A stretch of DNA of 64,000 nt from Flavobacterium tyrosinilyticum (GCF_023656565.1 NZ_JAMOKG010000001.1:1-64000); one strand, 5' to 3'. Shown: positions 15,643-23,890, numbered from the stretch's first letter. Notes: a model not told the origin generated them from the sequence alone. Program-made: numbers and translations.

Positions 15643-16722
15643 ATGAAAAAAATAATACTTACTGCTTTAATCGCTTTTGGTTTTAGCAATTTACATGCGC
15701 AAGAAGAATCTAAAAGTCCGTTGACGTTTTCAGGATATGTAGAAACTTATTATAGCTACGATTTTGGGAAACCTGAGAATCATACTCGTCCCAGCTTTTT
15801 TTATAACTTTAATAAAAGCTATGAAGTCAACATTAATTTAGGTTTGGCAAAAGTAAATTATACGAAAGAAAATGTTCGTGGAAACTTTGCCTTAATGGCC
15901 GGAACGTATGCTGAATATAATATGTCGGCTGAACAAGGTTTGCTGAAAAATATCTACGAGGCAAATGTGGGTGTGAAAATTTCGAGAAACCATAATTTAT
16001 GGATTGATGCAGGGATTATGCCTGCTCACATTGGTTTTGAAAGTGCCATTGGAAAAGACTGCCAGACTCTATCAAGAAGCATTCTGGCTGAGAATTCGCC
16101 TTATTATGAAGCGGGAGTCAAAATTGGTTATACTTCTGAATCGGGAAAATGGTACTTGGCAGCGATGTATTTGAACGGTTGGCAGAGAATTCAGAAAATC
16201 GATGGGAATCAAACTCCTGCTTTTGGAACGCAAGTTACCTACAAACCATCTGATCGGGTTGTTTTGAACTGGAGTACGTATGTTGGAAATGAACAGCCAG
16301 ATATTGATAAAAAATGGCGCTATTTCAACAACTTTTATGGACAATTTAAGGTAACGGAAAAGACAAATATTACGGCTGGTTTTGATATTGGATCTCAACA
16401 ATCGGCTAAAGGAAGTGATAAATATGATACTTGGTTTTCGCCCGTTTTGATTCTGCAATACAAACCAGTTGACAAGATTCAGCTTGCAGTACGAGGTGAA
16501 TATTATAGTGATGAAAAAGGTGTAATTATCGCAACTGAAACCCCAAACGGTTTTAAAACTTATGGTTTTTCAGCTAACTTTGATTACTTAGTTTCTGATA
16601 ATGTTATGTTTAGAATTGAAGCAAGAAATCTTTCGAGTAAAGACGAAATCTTCACCAATAAAGACAATCTTCCAACGGATACGAATACGTTTGTAACGAC
16701 TTCGCTGGCGATTTCTTTCTAA
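15643..16722 (+). CDS. Outer-membrane porin-like beta-barrel protein in the kdp locus
   Basis: 359 residues from the ATG at 15643. The upstream TTG at 15628 is in frame but lacks support, and the ATG starts a clean signal peptide (KKIILTALIAFGFSNLHAQ, cleavage after AQ). The mature part is rich in alternating aromatic/polar strands (for example YVETYYSYDF and FSANFDYLVSDNVMFRIEAR) and ends in F, typical of outer-membrane barrels. It resembles the Bacteroidota porin family often found with kdpFABC. The likely role is K+ or solute passage across the outer membrane, inferred from context. Confidence 0.82.
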   Translation: MKKIILTALIAFGFSNLHAQEESKSPLTFSGYVETYYSYDFGKPENHTRPSFFYNFNKSYEVNINLGLAKVNYTKENVRGNFALMAGTYAEYNMSAEQGLLKNIYEANVGVKISRNHNLWIDAGIMPAHIGFESAIGKDCQTLSRSILAENSPYYEAGVKIGYTSESGKWYLAAMYLNGWQRIQKIDGNQTPAFGTQVTYKPSDRVVLNWSTYVGNEQPDIDKKWRYFNNFYGQFKVTEKTNITAGFDIGSQQSAKGSDKYDTWFSPVLILQYKPVDKIQLAVRGEYYSDEKGVIIATETPNGFKTYGFSANFDYLVSDNVMFRIEARNLSSKDEIFTNKDNLPTDTNTFVTTSLAISF

Positions 16723-16739
16723 ACATTAAAAGATTTTTT

Positions 16740-16860
16740 ACCATTAAGAGATTAAGAAAATTAAGTTTTAGCACCTCATTTAAATCTAGAATACAGAACA
16801 TTAAGCTTAATGTTCTGTAGACTAAGAAAAGCTTAACTTCCTTAATCTCTTAATGGTTAA
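16740..16860. repeat. AACCATTAAGA inverted repeat before kdpD, with a perfect inner palindrome
   Basis: Arms CCATTAAGAGATTAAGAAAA (from 16741) and CTTCCTTAATCTCTTAATGG (to 16857). At the centre, 16793-16818 is a perfect 26-base palindrome (ACAGAACATTAAG and its complement, with a HindIII-type centre). The second copy is at 18004-18100. The right arm contains the ATG at 16853, which argues that it is not the kdpD start. Confidence 0.75.
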
Positions 16861-16870
16861 ACCAAAAAAT

Positions 16871-17995
16871 ATGGAAAACGAAAATAATAACGCTCAGCAC
16901 TTTCTAGATTTAATTCAGAAATCACGAAAGGGAAAGTTTAAAATCTACATTGGAATGAGTGCCGGTGTGGGAAAGACTTTTCGTATGCTTCAGGAAGCGC
17001 ATTCGTTATTGAAAAACGGAATCGATGTAAAAATTGGCTACATTGAAACACACATGCGGAAGGAAACGCATGAATTACTTGCCGGTCTTCCGATTATTCC
17101 GAGACGGACCATTTTCTATAAAGGAAAAGAATTAGAAGAATTGGATGTTCAGGCGATTATCAATCTTCGTCCAGAAGTGGTTATTGTTGATGAATTAGCA
17201 CACACAAATGTTGAGGGAAGCAAAAACGAAAAACGCTGGCAGGATGTTTTGGAAATTCTGGAAGCTGGAATAAATGTCATTTCGGCCGTTAATATTCAGC
17301 ATATTGAAAGTTTAAACGAAGACGTAAAACGAATTACGAATATTGATGTTCAAGAAAGAATTCCTGATAATGTTTTGCGTCTGGCCGATGAGGTCGTGAA
17401 TATCGATTTGACTTCGGAAGATTTGATTGCACGTTTAAAGGAAGGTAAAATTTATACGGCAGATAAAATTCCGACGGCTTTAACGAACTTTTTTAAATCG
17501 GAACAGATTCTGCAATTGCGTGAATTGGCTTTGAAAGAAGTAGCAAGTCAAGTGGTTCGAAAAGTAGAAAGCGAAGTACCGAATCTGCATGCTTTACGAC
17601 ATGAGAAACTTTTGGCCTGTATTAGCAGTAATGATAAAACGGCCAAAATTGTAATTAGAAAAGCAGCTCGCTTGGCAAGCTATTATAACGGAAGCTGGTA
17701 TGTTTTGTATGTCGAAACTCCGCAGGAAAGCAGTACAAGAATTGCACTTGATAAACAAAGACATTTAATTAATAACTTTAAACTTGCCGTGCAATTAGGA
17801 GCCGAAGTTATTAAACTCGAAAATTCGAATATTGCCAATGCAATTTTGACAACCGTAGAAGAAAAACAAATTACAACTGTGTGCATCGGAAAACCGCATT
17901 TGAATTTATTTAAAGTAATTTTGTCTACAACAATTTTCAGACGTTTGCTAAACAAGCTGTCGTTATCAAATGTTGATCTTGTAATACTGTCGTAA
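16871..17995 (+). CDS. kdpD: Truncated KdpD: ATP-binding KdpD domain plus Usp domain, no kinase core
   Basis: 374 residues. The KdpD domain carries Walker A GMSAGVGKT (28-36) and the Walker B-like region VVIVDELAHTNVEGSKNEKR. It is followed by a universal-stress-protein-like domain (about 240-374) ending at the point where E. coli KdpD continues into membrane spans and kinase. There is no HisKA or HATPase. In the family this half senses K+ or ATP status and modulates the kinase. The start at 16871 is chosen because the in-frame ATG at 16853 lies in a repeat arm. It is flanked on both sides by copies of the same inverted repeat. The kinase function is supplied by the next gene. Confidence 0.92.
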   Translation: MENENNNAQHFLDLIQKSRKGKFKIYIGMSAGVGKTFRMLQEAHSLLKNGIDVKIGYIETHMRKETHELLAGLPIIPRRTIFYKGKELEELDVQAIINLRPEVVIVDELAHTNVEGSKNEKRWQDVLEILEAGINVISAVNIQHIESLNEDVKRITNIDVQERIPDNVLRLADEVVNIDLTSEDLIARLKEGKIYTADKIPTALTNFFKSEQILQLRELALKEVASQVVRKVESEVPNLHALRHEKLLACISSNDKTAKIVIRKAARLASYYNGSWYVLYVETPQESSTRIALDKQRHLINNFKLAVQLGAEVIKLENSNIANAILTTVEEKQITTVCIGKPHLNLFKVILSTTIFRRLLNKLSLSNVDLVILS

Positions 17996-18003
17996 TTTTT
18001 CTA

Positions 18004-18100
18004 ACCATTAAGATATTAAGAAAATAAAGGCTATACTTAATTTTCTCTTTGTAAGTTTCATTAAGTTCAAAAGCTTAATTTCCTTAATATCTTAATGGTT
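18004..18100. repeat. AACCATTAAGA inverted repeat behind kdpD
   Basis: Arms AACCATTAAGATATTAAGAA and TTCCTTAATATCTTAATGGT. Against the copy at 16740 the arms change AGAG/CTCT to AGAT/ATCT on both sides, so the pairing is kept. It occupies the whole gap between kdpD and the histidine kinase. Confidence 0.75.
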
Positions 18101-18132
18101 CAAATAAAAAAACTTGTTTTTAAATAAACGTC

Positions 18133-19848
18133 ATGAGAATTAAAACCAAATTGAATCTGGGTGTTGGATTGTTATTTTTAATGATCATCATTCTCTCGTT
18201 AGTGAGTGCTTATTCTGTTTTTTTGATTAAGCAAGACACCGAGAATATTCTGAAATCCAATTATAATACTTTGGAATATTCCCGAAATATGATTTTTGCT
18301 TTAGACGGAATCAAATCGGGTTCAAAAGAGACGATTCAGAATTTTGAGGAAAATCTCGAAAAGCAGACTCAAAATATTACAGAACCAGGCGAAAAACAAG
18401 CCACTGAAAAACTGAAAGCGAGTTTTGCTCTTTTAGACAAAAACAATGCTGATGAATCTGTAAAAGCTCAGATTCGTCAGGATATTTTTGCGATTATGAA
18501 ACTGAATCTGGACGCCATAAAACAGAAAAGCGATATCGCTAAACATTCGGCTGAAACGGCTAATTTGTCGATTGCCATTGTGGGAACTTTATGCTTTCTG
18601 ATTGCTTTTAATTTATTGGTTAATCTACCCAATAATATTGCCAATCCGATTAGAGAATTAACGCAGAGTATTAAGGAAATTGCCAATAAAAACTATTCAG
18701 AACGTGTTCATTTTACGAGTCACAGCGAATTTGGAGATCTTGCGAAATCATTCAATACCATGGCGCAAAAGCTGGAAGAATATCATGATAGTAATGTTTA
18801 TAAACTTCTTTTTGAGAAGAAACGACTGGAAACGCTGATCAATAATATGAATGATCCTATTATTGGTTTGGATAACGAAGGAATTGTTTTGTTTGTGAAT
18901 GATGAAGCGCTGAAAATTATCGGTCTAAAATCGGAAGATATTATTGGAAAACCTGCATCTAAATTAGCCGTTTCCAATGATTTAATTCGTTCTTTGATTC
19001 TGAAAGAAACTGAAACTCCTAAAAAACAGGCTCTCAAAATTTTTGCTCACGGAAAAGAAAGTTATTTCGAAAAAGAGATTCACAATATCACAATAACGCC
19101 AACTGGTGAAGAAAAAGAAATTAATATTGGCGATGTCATTATTCTTCGAAATATTACGCTTTTTAAAGAATTGGATTTTGCTAAAACGAATTTTATTGCC
19201 ACCGTTTCGCATGAATTAAAAACACCAATTGCTTCTATAAAATTAAGTCTTCAATTGCTTGAAAATGCTAAAACGGGCAATATGAACGACGACCAAAAAC
19301 AATTGGTTGAAAGTATAAAAGATGACAGTCAGCGTTTGTTGAAAATTACAGGTGAATTACTGAATTTATCACAATTGGAAACTGGAAATATTCAGCTGAA
19401 TATTGGAAAAAGCAATCCACAGGAAATTGTGAAATATGCCGTAGAAGCTGTAAAAGTTCAAGCAGATCAAAAACAGATTCTGTTAGTTGTTGATGCCAAT
19501 GAAAATCTCAAAAACGTAAAAGCAGATGCTGAAAAAACAGGCTGGGTTTTAATTAATTATTTATCGAATGCCATTAGATATTCGTCTGAAAAAAGCACAA
19601 TTCTTATTAAATTAAAAGAAGAAAATAATCAAATGTTTTTTCAGGTTATTGATACAGGAAAAGGAATTGATGCAAGATATAAAGACAGGGTTTTTGATAA
19701 ATATTTTCAAGTTCCGGGAAGTCAAAAATCTGGAACAGGATTGGGATTAGCCATTAGCAAAGAATTTATTGAAGCCCAAAACGGAAGTGTTGGGGTCGAG
19801 AGTAATTTAGGATTGGGAAGCACATTTTGGTTTTCGTTGAAAGTTTAG
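18133..19848 (+). CDS. Membrane histidine kinase of the kdp locus (HAMP-PAS-HisKA-HATPase)
   Basis: 571 residues: membrane spans at about 10-32 and 150-172 flank a roughly 115-residue helical extracytoplasmic sensor. HAMP (about 175-225), PAS (about 230-340), HisKA with phospho-acceptor H360 in SHELKTPIAS, and HATPase with N-box LINYLSNAIRYS, DTGKGID and GTGLGLAI follow. It is probably the kinase for the sigma54-type regulator at 8151. Together with the stand-alone KdpD piece it may rebuild a split KdpD. The partner assignment rests on position, and no interaction can be read from sequence. Confidence 0.92.
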   Translation: MRIKTKLNLGVGLLFLMIIILSLVSAYSVFLIKQDTENILKSNYNTLEYSRNMIFALDGIKSGSKETIQNFEENLEKQTQNITEPGEKQATEKLKASFALLDKNNADESVKAQIRQDIFAIMKLNLDAIKQKSDIAKHSAETANLSIAIVGTLCFLIAFNLLVNLPNNIANPIRELTQSIKEIANKNYSERVHFTSHSEFGDLAKSFNTMAQKLEEYHDSNVYKLLFEKKRLETLINNMNDPIIGLDNEGIVLFVNDEALKIIGLKSEDIIGKPASKLAVSNDLIRSLILKETETPKKQALKIFAHGKESYFEKEIHNITITPTGEEKEINIGDVIILRNITLFKELDFAKTNFIATVSHELKTPIASIKLSLQLLENAKTGNMNDDQKQLVESIKDDSQRLLKITGELLNLSQLETGNIQLNIGKSNPQEIVKYAVEAVKVQADQKQILLVVDANENLKNVKADAEKTGWVLINYLSNAIRYSSEKSTILIKLKEENNQMFFQVIDTGKGIDARYKDRVFDKYFQVPGSQKSGTGLGLAISKEFIEAQNGSVGVESNLGLGSTFWFSLKV

Positions 19849-19855
19849 ATTTTTT

Positions 19856-19925
19856 TGCCACAAAGACACTAAGTCGCAAAGTTTTTTTAAGCCACAGATT
19901 GCACAGATTAAAAGGATTTTTAATG
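19856..19925. repeat. GCCACAGATTGCACAGATTA repeat
   Basis: GCCACAAAGACACTAAGTCG (19857-19876) and GCCACAGATTGCACAGATTA (19892-19911), AT-rich intergenic repeat sequence of a type widespread in flavobacteria (from memory). It follows the kinase stop codon directly. Confidence 0.5.
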
Positions 19926-19966
19926 GCTTTGTCTAAATTTAATTATTTGTATCAATTTATTGCATC

Positions 19967-20033
19967 TGTCAGTCTGAGCGAAGTAGAAGACCTTTTGTAC
20001 TGTAAAGCCCTTCGACTTCGCTCAGGGTGACAC
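19967..20033. repeat. CTTCGACTTCGCTCAG palindromic repeat, copy 1
   Basis: Left arm TGTCAGTCTGAGCGAAGTAG, right arm CTTCGACTTCGCTCAGGGTG and ACA. The second copy is at 23891-23956 inside the umuD-umuC gap. It lies in the 326-base gap between the kinase and the PAP2 gene, whose remaining sequence is AT-rich and empty. Confidence 0.8.
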
Positions 20034-20145
20034 TCAGAATAATAAAAAATAAGCCAATCTTAATTCAATTACCTCATTTAAAACCAACAAATTAATATTC
20101 CCTTAAGGTTCAATTAAGCCCAAAATACCTGCGTCGAACATTCGT

Positions 20146-20153
20146 TAATTTTG
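20146..20153 (+). promoter_or_regulatory. -7 box for the PAP2 phosphatase gene
   Basis: TAATTTTG matches TAnnTTTG. Transcription would begin near 20160, which excludes the in-frame TTG at 20151 as the start and supports the ATG at 20175. Confidence 0.6.
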
Positions 20154-20174
20154 TACAATATAACGACTAAGAAA

Positions 20175-20936
20175 ATGTTCCACAAAACGATTTCCCTACT
20201 ATTTCTATTCGGATTATTTTCTGTAAATGCACAGCAAAATGATTCGATTACAAAAATTGACAGTACTTCGCATCAGCTAAAATTCAATTACAAACAATTG
20301 ATTATTCCTGGTGTATTAATTGGGTATGGTGTTATTGGACTTGAAAGCGATCAGCTGTTAAGCTTCAATTCGCAAATCAAAAAAGAAGTTACTGAAGACA
20401 TTGACGAGAAAGTTACAATTGATGATTTTTCTCAATATGCGCCTGCTGCATCGGTTTATGCATTGAATGCTTTTGGCGTAAAAGGCAAAAACAATATGCG
20501 TGACCGCTCTGTGATATTGGTGACTTCGTATGCAATTATGGCTACAACGGTTTTAGGTTTAAAATCAATTTCACATGTAGAAAGGCCCGACGGAAGTTCA
20601 AACAACTCCTTCCCTTCCGGACATACTGCTACTGCATTTATGGGTGCCGAATTTTTATATCAAGAATATAAAGACAAATCAATTTGGTACGGAATTGCAG
20701 GTTACGCCGTTGCAACAGGAACTGGCCTTTTCAGAATTTACAATAACCGTCATTGGCTGACCGATGTCGCTGCTGGAGCTGGAATCGGGATTTTGAGTAC
20801 GAAAATTGCCTATTGGATTAATCCGTATATCACTAAAAAATTGTTCAAATCATCAGCCGAAAATAAATCTACTTCTATGATAATGCCCTTTTATAATGGA
20901 CAGCAATATGGTTTAGGATTTGCTAAGGTTTTTTAA
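20175..20936 (+). CDS. PAP2-family phosphatase, secreted or membrane-associated
   Basis: 253 residues with an N-terminal signal peptide (FHKTISLLFLFGLFSVNAQ). The three phosphatase motifs are present in order: KSISHVERPDG (KX6RP), PSGHTATAF, and RIYNNRHWLTDVAAG (RX5HX3D). The family removes phosphate from lipids such as undecaprenyl pyrophosphate or phosphatidic acid at the membrane. It is preceded by its own promoter box at 20146. Substrate not known. Confidence 0.88.
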   Translation: MFHKTISLLFLFGLFSVNAQQNDSITKIDSTSHQLKFNYKQLIIPGVLIGYGVIGLESDQLLSFNSQIKKEVTEDIDEKVTIDDFSQYAPAASVYALNAFGVKGKNNMRDRSVILVTSYAIMATTVLGLKSISHVERPDGSSNNSFPSGHTATAFMGAEFLYQEYKDKSIWYGIAGYAVATGTGLFRIYNNRHWLTDVAAGAGIGILSTKIAYWINPYITKKLFKSSAENKSTSMIMPFYNGQQYGLGFAKVF

Positions 20937-20980
20937 TTTATAATTTGTCATAAAATGCTATTATTCTTTATTTAATATTT

Positions 20981-20988
20981 TAAGTTTG
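20981..20988 (+). promoter_or_regulatory. -7 box for the DEDDh exonuclease gene
   Basis: TAAGTTTG, 24 bases before the ATG at 21013. No -33 TTG at the expected distance. Confidence 0.45.
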
Positions 20989-21012
20989 TTAGAAAAACAA
21001 ATCAAAAATTAA

Positions 21013-21534
21013 ATGAGTTATATAGTTGTAGACATAGAATCAGACGGACCAATTCCTGGAGATTATTCCATGATATGCTTTGGTGCTGTGCTTGTAAATG
21101 AAAAGTTAGATAAAACTTTTTATGGAAAATTAAAACCTATTTCCGATAAGTTTGATCCGCAAGCTTTAGCAATTTCAGGTTTCGACAGAGAAACAACTTT
21201 AGAATTTGATGATCCAGAAGAGGTAATGCTAAATTTTGAAGAATGGATAAAAGAAAATTCAAAAGGAAGACCAATATTTATTAGCGATAATAATGGTTTT
21301 GACTGGATGTTCATTTGCTGGTATTTTCATCATTTTTTGAATAGAAATCCTTTTGGATATTCATCAAGAAGAATAGGTGATTTATACTGTGGTTTAGCAA
21401 ATGATACTTTCGCTCAATGGAAACATCTTCGAAAAACAGAACATACGCATAATCCCGTTGATGATGCCATGGGAAATGCTGAAGCATTATTGCATATGAA
21501 AAATGAAATGCAACTGAAAATTGATTTAAAATAA
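21013..21534 (+). CDS. DEDDh-type 3'-5' exonuclease (RNase T-like fold)
   Basis: 173 residues. Exo I motif VVDIESDG (D7, E9), a middle acidic segment DNNGFDWMF, and Exo III HTHNPVDDAMGNAEAL supply the DEDDh two-metal site. It is a single domain without polymerase or helicase parts, so the nucleic acid substrate is open. It stands alone on the plus strand and converges with the GNAT gene at 21544 after only nine bases. Confidence 0.85.
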   Translation: MSYIVVDIESDGPIPGDYSMICFGAVLVNEKLDKTFYGKLKPISDKFDPQALAISGFDRETTLEFDDPEEVMLNFEEWIKENSKGRPIFISDNNGFDWMFICWYFHHFLNRNPFGYSSRRIGDLYCGLANDTFAQWKHLRKTEHTHNPVDDAMGNAEALLHMKNEMQLKIDLK

Positions 21535-21543
21535 ACTCCAGAA

Positions 21544-21993
21544 TTAAAGATTCATTTCCATAATCGGCATAAATCTATTTTTTATTGAAGTTTCAAATTC
21601 ACCGATTTTTGTAAATCCGATTTTCTGGTAAAATTGTTCGGCATTTGGTTCTGAATCTAAAATGATTTTCTGGCATTTTTCATTTCGCATTCTTTCCAAA
21701 AAATCATTCATTAGAAAAGAACCAAATCCTTTTCCTATATATTCAGGTAAAATAAATAAGTTATCCAATTTTACCTGATTACTTTCTAATCTTAAATATG
21801 AATAATAACCAACAATCTGATTCTCATCAACCAAATTAAAAGCAGGATTTGTTTCGATATAATCTATCGTGATCGTTAGACTTTTACTCCATTTCTCCAT
21901 TTGCTCATCCGAATATCCCCAATACGCTTTTGACTTTTTGGTGATTTCCGTTAAACGGATATGATCTTCGATTTTGGTTTTTTGGATGTTCAT
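21544..21993 (-). CDS. GNAT-family N-acetyltransferase
   Basis: 149 residues, one GNAT domain. The acetyl-CoA loop is in LPEYIGKGFGSFLMNDF, and the C-terminal strand AEQFYQKIGFTKIG is typical. The acceptor is unknown. It is the last of three minus-strand genes starting with the S24-type repressor (gaps 29 and 13 bases), so it may be co-transcribed with the repressor. Confidence 0.85.
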   Translation of the reverse strand: MNIQKTKIEDHIRLTEITKKSKAYWGYSDEQMEKWSKSLTITIDYIETNPAFNLVDENQIVGYYSYLRLESNQVKLDNLFILPEYIGKGFGSFLMNDFLERMRNEKCQKIILDSEPNAEQFYQKIGFTKIGEFETSIKNRFMPIMEMNL

Positions 21994-22006
21994 TTAAAAT
22001 ATCGGT

Positions 22007-22534
22007 CTAAAGTAATTTTCTATTTTCGACAATTGCTTTTTCATATTCGATTGAATCCATTTTCTGTAAATTATCAATCAAATAATCTATTTGTGCTAAA
22101 CCAATTTCTTTATATCTTTTGATATCCTCTTCGCTTAATTTAATTTCTCTTTGAACATCTGCTATTCCGCCTAAAAAGCACCACAGAAAATATTCTTCAT
22201 TAAACACTCGAAATATAAAATTCCAATCTTCAAAATACAAAATCTGTCCTTCTATAGCTGTAAAATCTAAATAATTTTCAGCATATCTAAAACCTTCAAA
22301 AGCTTTGTTTGTAATTCGAATACTGATAAAACTCTTTTTACTGATTATTTCATTAATCTCTTCAACAGTCTTATCGTCAACACGATATAAAAATCGGAGT
22401 TCGTCCAGAAATTCTTCATCACTAATAAAACCAATAACTCTTAGAAACTTGTGAAATCGTTTATCCCATTCTGCAAGTGTTAATTCTGTTCTTGTTATAA
22501 AACTCACTGTGCCTGTATAAACAATAAATATCAT
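22007..22534 (-). CDS. Hypothetical protein between the repressor and the GNAT gene
   Basis: 175 residues, acidic, soluble, no signal peptide and no recognised domain. It is rich in aromatic residues, with a segment EGQILYFEDWNFIFRVF in the middle and a long helical C-terminus (about 125-175). It is 29 bases downstream of the repressor gene and 13 bases before the acetyltransferase, on the same strand. Function unknown. Confidence 0.65.
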   Translation of the reverse strand: MIFIVYTGTVSFITRTELTLAEWDKRFHKFLRVIGFISDEEFLDELRFLYRVDDKTVEEINEIISKKSFISIRITNKAFEGFRYAENYLDFTAIEGQILYFEDWNFIFRVFNEEYFLWCFLGGIADVQREIKLSEEDIKRYKEIGLAQIDYLIDNLQKMDSIEYEKAIVENRKLL

Positions 22535-22563
22535 TACTCTTAATTTCTATAGTTAATGAACCT

Positions 22564-23337
22564 CTAGGTATTCGAAGTATTATTCTTAATCTCTCGAACT
22601 TCACGTTTCAATTCTAAAAGCAAATCTTTCATTGCTCCGGTTTCTGTCATTTCTTGTTTTTTATCCGAACGGCCAATATTACATTCATATTCCCAAATCT
22701 CCAAAATATCAGAAGCTTTCACTTCATAATTCGGATAAAAACTGTTATCAGATTCTAAAACCAAAGAGTTCTTTTTGTTTTTATTCAGACGCTTATACAC
22801 CATTCCTTCATTTTTAGTAATCAGAATATAGGTTTTGCCATCCATCACCTCTCCTAGTTTTTCTACATAACGACCAATAATGATAGAACCGTCTTCGTGT
22901 GGAGGCATTGAATCGCCTTCAACGGGAAATCCGCGATGTTTTCCAGGTCCTAAAAACGGAAGTGTAATTTGCTGTAAACTTTCAATATATTCAGGATCAG
23001 CATATCCGTTCAAATATCCTGCTTTTGCTTTTTGAGATACAATTTCAATAAAATTTTCTCCAAAACTATCCACTTGAATGGGCAAAATAAGTCGATTGCC
23101 TTCCAGTTTTATCAAATTTTGCACATCAATTTTACGGATATCGACCGATAATATCAAGTCAATACTCATGTGAAAATATAATGCAATCTTCTTTAGAATA
23201 TCATACGGTGCTTCCGAAGTTCCGTCTTCGTATTTCACGTATCTTCCTCTTGTAATACTAAGGTTTTCAGCTAATTTCTCCTGTGATATTTTATGCTTAA
23301 CCCTTAACGCTCTGATGTTGTCTGAAAATAAGGACAT
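22564..23337 (-). CDS. CI/LexA-like repressor: XRE helix-turn-helix plus S24 self-cleaving domain
   Basis: 257 residues. N-terminal XRE HTH (about 5-60, SQEKLAENLSITRGRYVKYE), then a LexA/CI-type S24 domain with a full autocleavage set: candidate scissile bond A106-G107 in KAKAGYLN, nucleophile S143 in EGDSMPP, general base K182 in MVYKRL. The C-terminal tail (about 225-257) is helical. In the family RecA filaments trigger self-cleavage. It diverges from umuD across 60-90 bases with a candidate operator, so it is probably the damage-responsive repressor of the umuDC cassette. No phage genes are nearby. Confidence 0.9.
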   Translation of the reverse strand: MSLFSDNIRALRVKHKISQEKLAENLSITRGRYVKYEDGTSEAPYDILKKIALYFHMSIDLILSVDIRKIDVQNLIKLEGNRLILPIQVDSFGENFIEIVSQKAKAGYLNGYADPEYIESLQQITLPFLGPGKHRGFPVEGDSMPPHEDGSIIIGRYVEKLGEVMDGKTYILITKNEGMVYKRLNKNKKNSLVLESDNSFYPNYEVKASDILEIWEYECNIGRSDKKQEMTETGAMKDLLLELKREVREIKNNTSNT

Positions 23338-23354
23338 AATAAATTTGTTATAAT

Positions 23355-23386
23355 TTGGAACAGCAAATATACGTAAAATGTTCTAA
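23355..23386. promoter_or_regulatory. Candidate operator between the repressor and umuD
   Basis: Inverted repeat TTGGAACA (23355-23362) and TGTTCTAA (23379-23386) with one mismatch and a 16-base spacer. The minus-strand -7 box lies in the spacer, and the right arm lies just upstream of the umuD -7 box, so one bound repressor could control both directions. Confidence 0.5.
23364..23371 (-). promoter_or_regulatory. -7 box for the S24 repressor gene
   Basis: Minus-strand TATATTTG, 26 bases before the repressor ATG at 23337 and inside the candidate operator. Confidence 0.6.
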
Positions 23387-23393
23387 TCTGTAC

Positions 23394-23401
23394 TAATTTT
23401 G
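23394..23401 (+). promoter_or_regulatory. -7 box for umuDC
   Basis: TAATTTTG. Transcription would start near 23408, so the in-frame TTG at 23399 cannot be the umuD start and the GTG at 23429 is preferred. Confidence 0.6.
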
Positions 23402-23428
23402 CTTTATACAAAGAATTATTTTTTTGAA

Positions 23429-23884
23429 GTGATTACGAAATTAAACAATATAAATACCACTAAATCAATTGAACTATACTTTCCAGACATAAGTACGGAA
23501 GTAAAACTGCCTTTTTTTGACGTTGGTATCAGCGCTGGTTTTCCTTCGCCTGCTGATGACTTTATTGAATTATCTATTGATCTCAACAAAGAATTCATCA
23601 AACATAAATACACCACTTATTTTGCCAGAGTAAAAGGACATTCTATGAAAAATGTAGGCATCAATGACGGTGACTTATTGATTATTGATAAAAGCCTTGA
23701 ACCGCAGAATAATAAAATTGCTGTTTGTCAAATCGATGGGGAATTTACTGTAAAACGCATCAGAATAGAAAAAGAGATTATCTGGCTTATTGCCGAAAAT
23801 GAAGATTATCAGCCTATAAAAGTAACTCCTGAAAATAATTTTCTAATCTGGGGAATTGTAACTCATAGTATCAAAACTTTTTGA
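23429..23884 (+). CDS. umuD: UmuD-like autoproteolytic subunit of DNA polymerase V
   Basis: 151 residues from GTG at 23429. The longer reading from TTG at 23399 overlaps the promoter -7 box. Cleavage site A36-G37 in SAGFPSPADDF matches the UmuD CGFPSPA context. Nucleophile S72 is in VKGHSMKN and the base K109 in FTVKRIRI. After RecA-stimulated self-cleavage the product joins UmuC for translesion synthesis. It is the first gene of a plus-strand cassette with umuC (97 bases downstream), a nuclease and alkB. Confidence 0.92.
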   Translation: MITKLNNINTTKSIELYFPDISTEVKLPFFDVGISAGFPSPADDFIELSIDLNKEFIKHKYTTYFARVKGHSMKNVGINDGDLLIIDKSLEPQNNKIAVCQIDGEFTVKRIRIEKEIIWLIAENEDYQPIKVTPENNFLIWGIVTHSIKTF

Positions 23885-23890
23885 ATTTAA

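Noticed and set aside
16853..16870. ATG at 16853 as kdpD start
   Set aside because: It lies in the arm of an inverted repeat that also occurs behind the gene; the ATG at 16871 opens the normal N-terminus.
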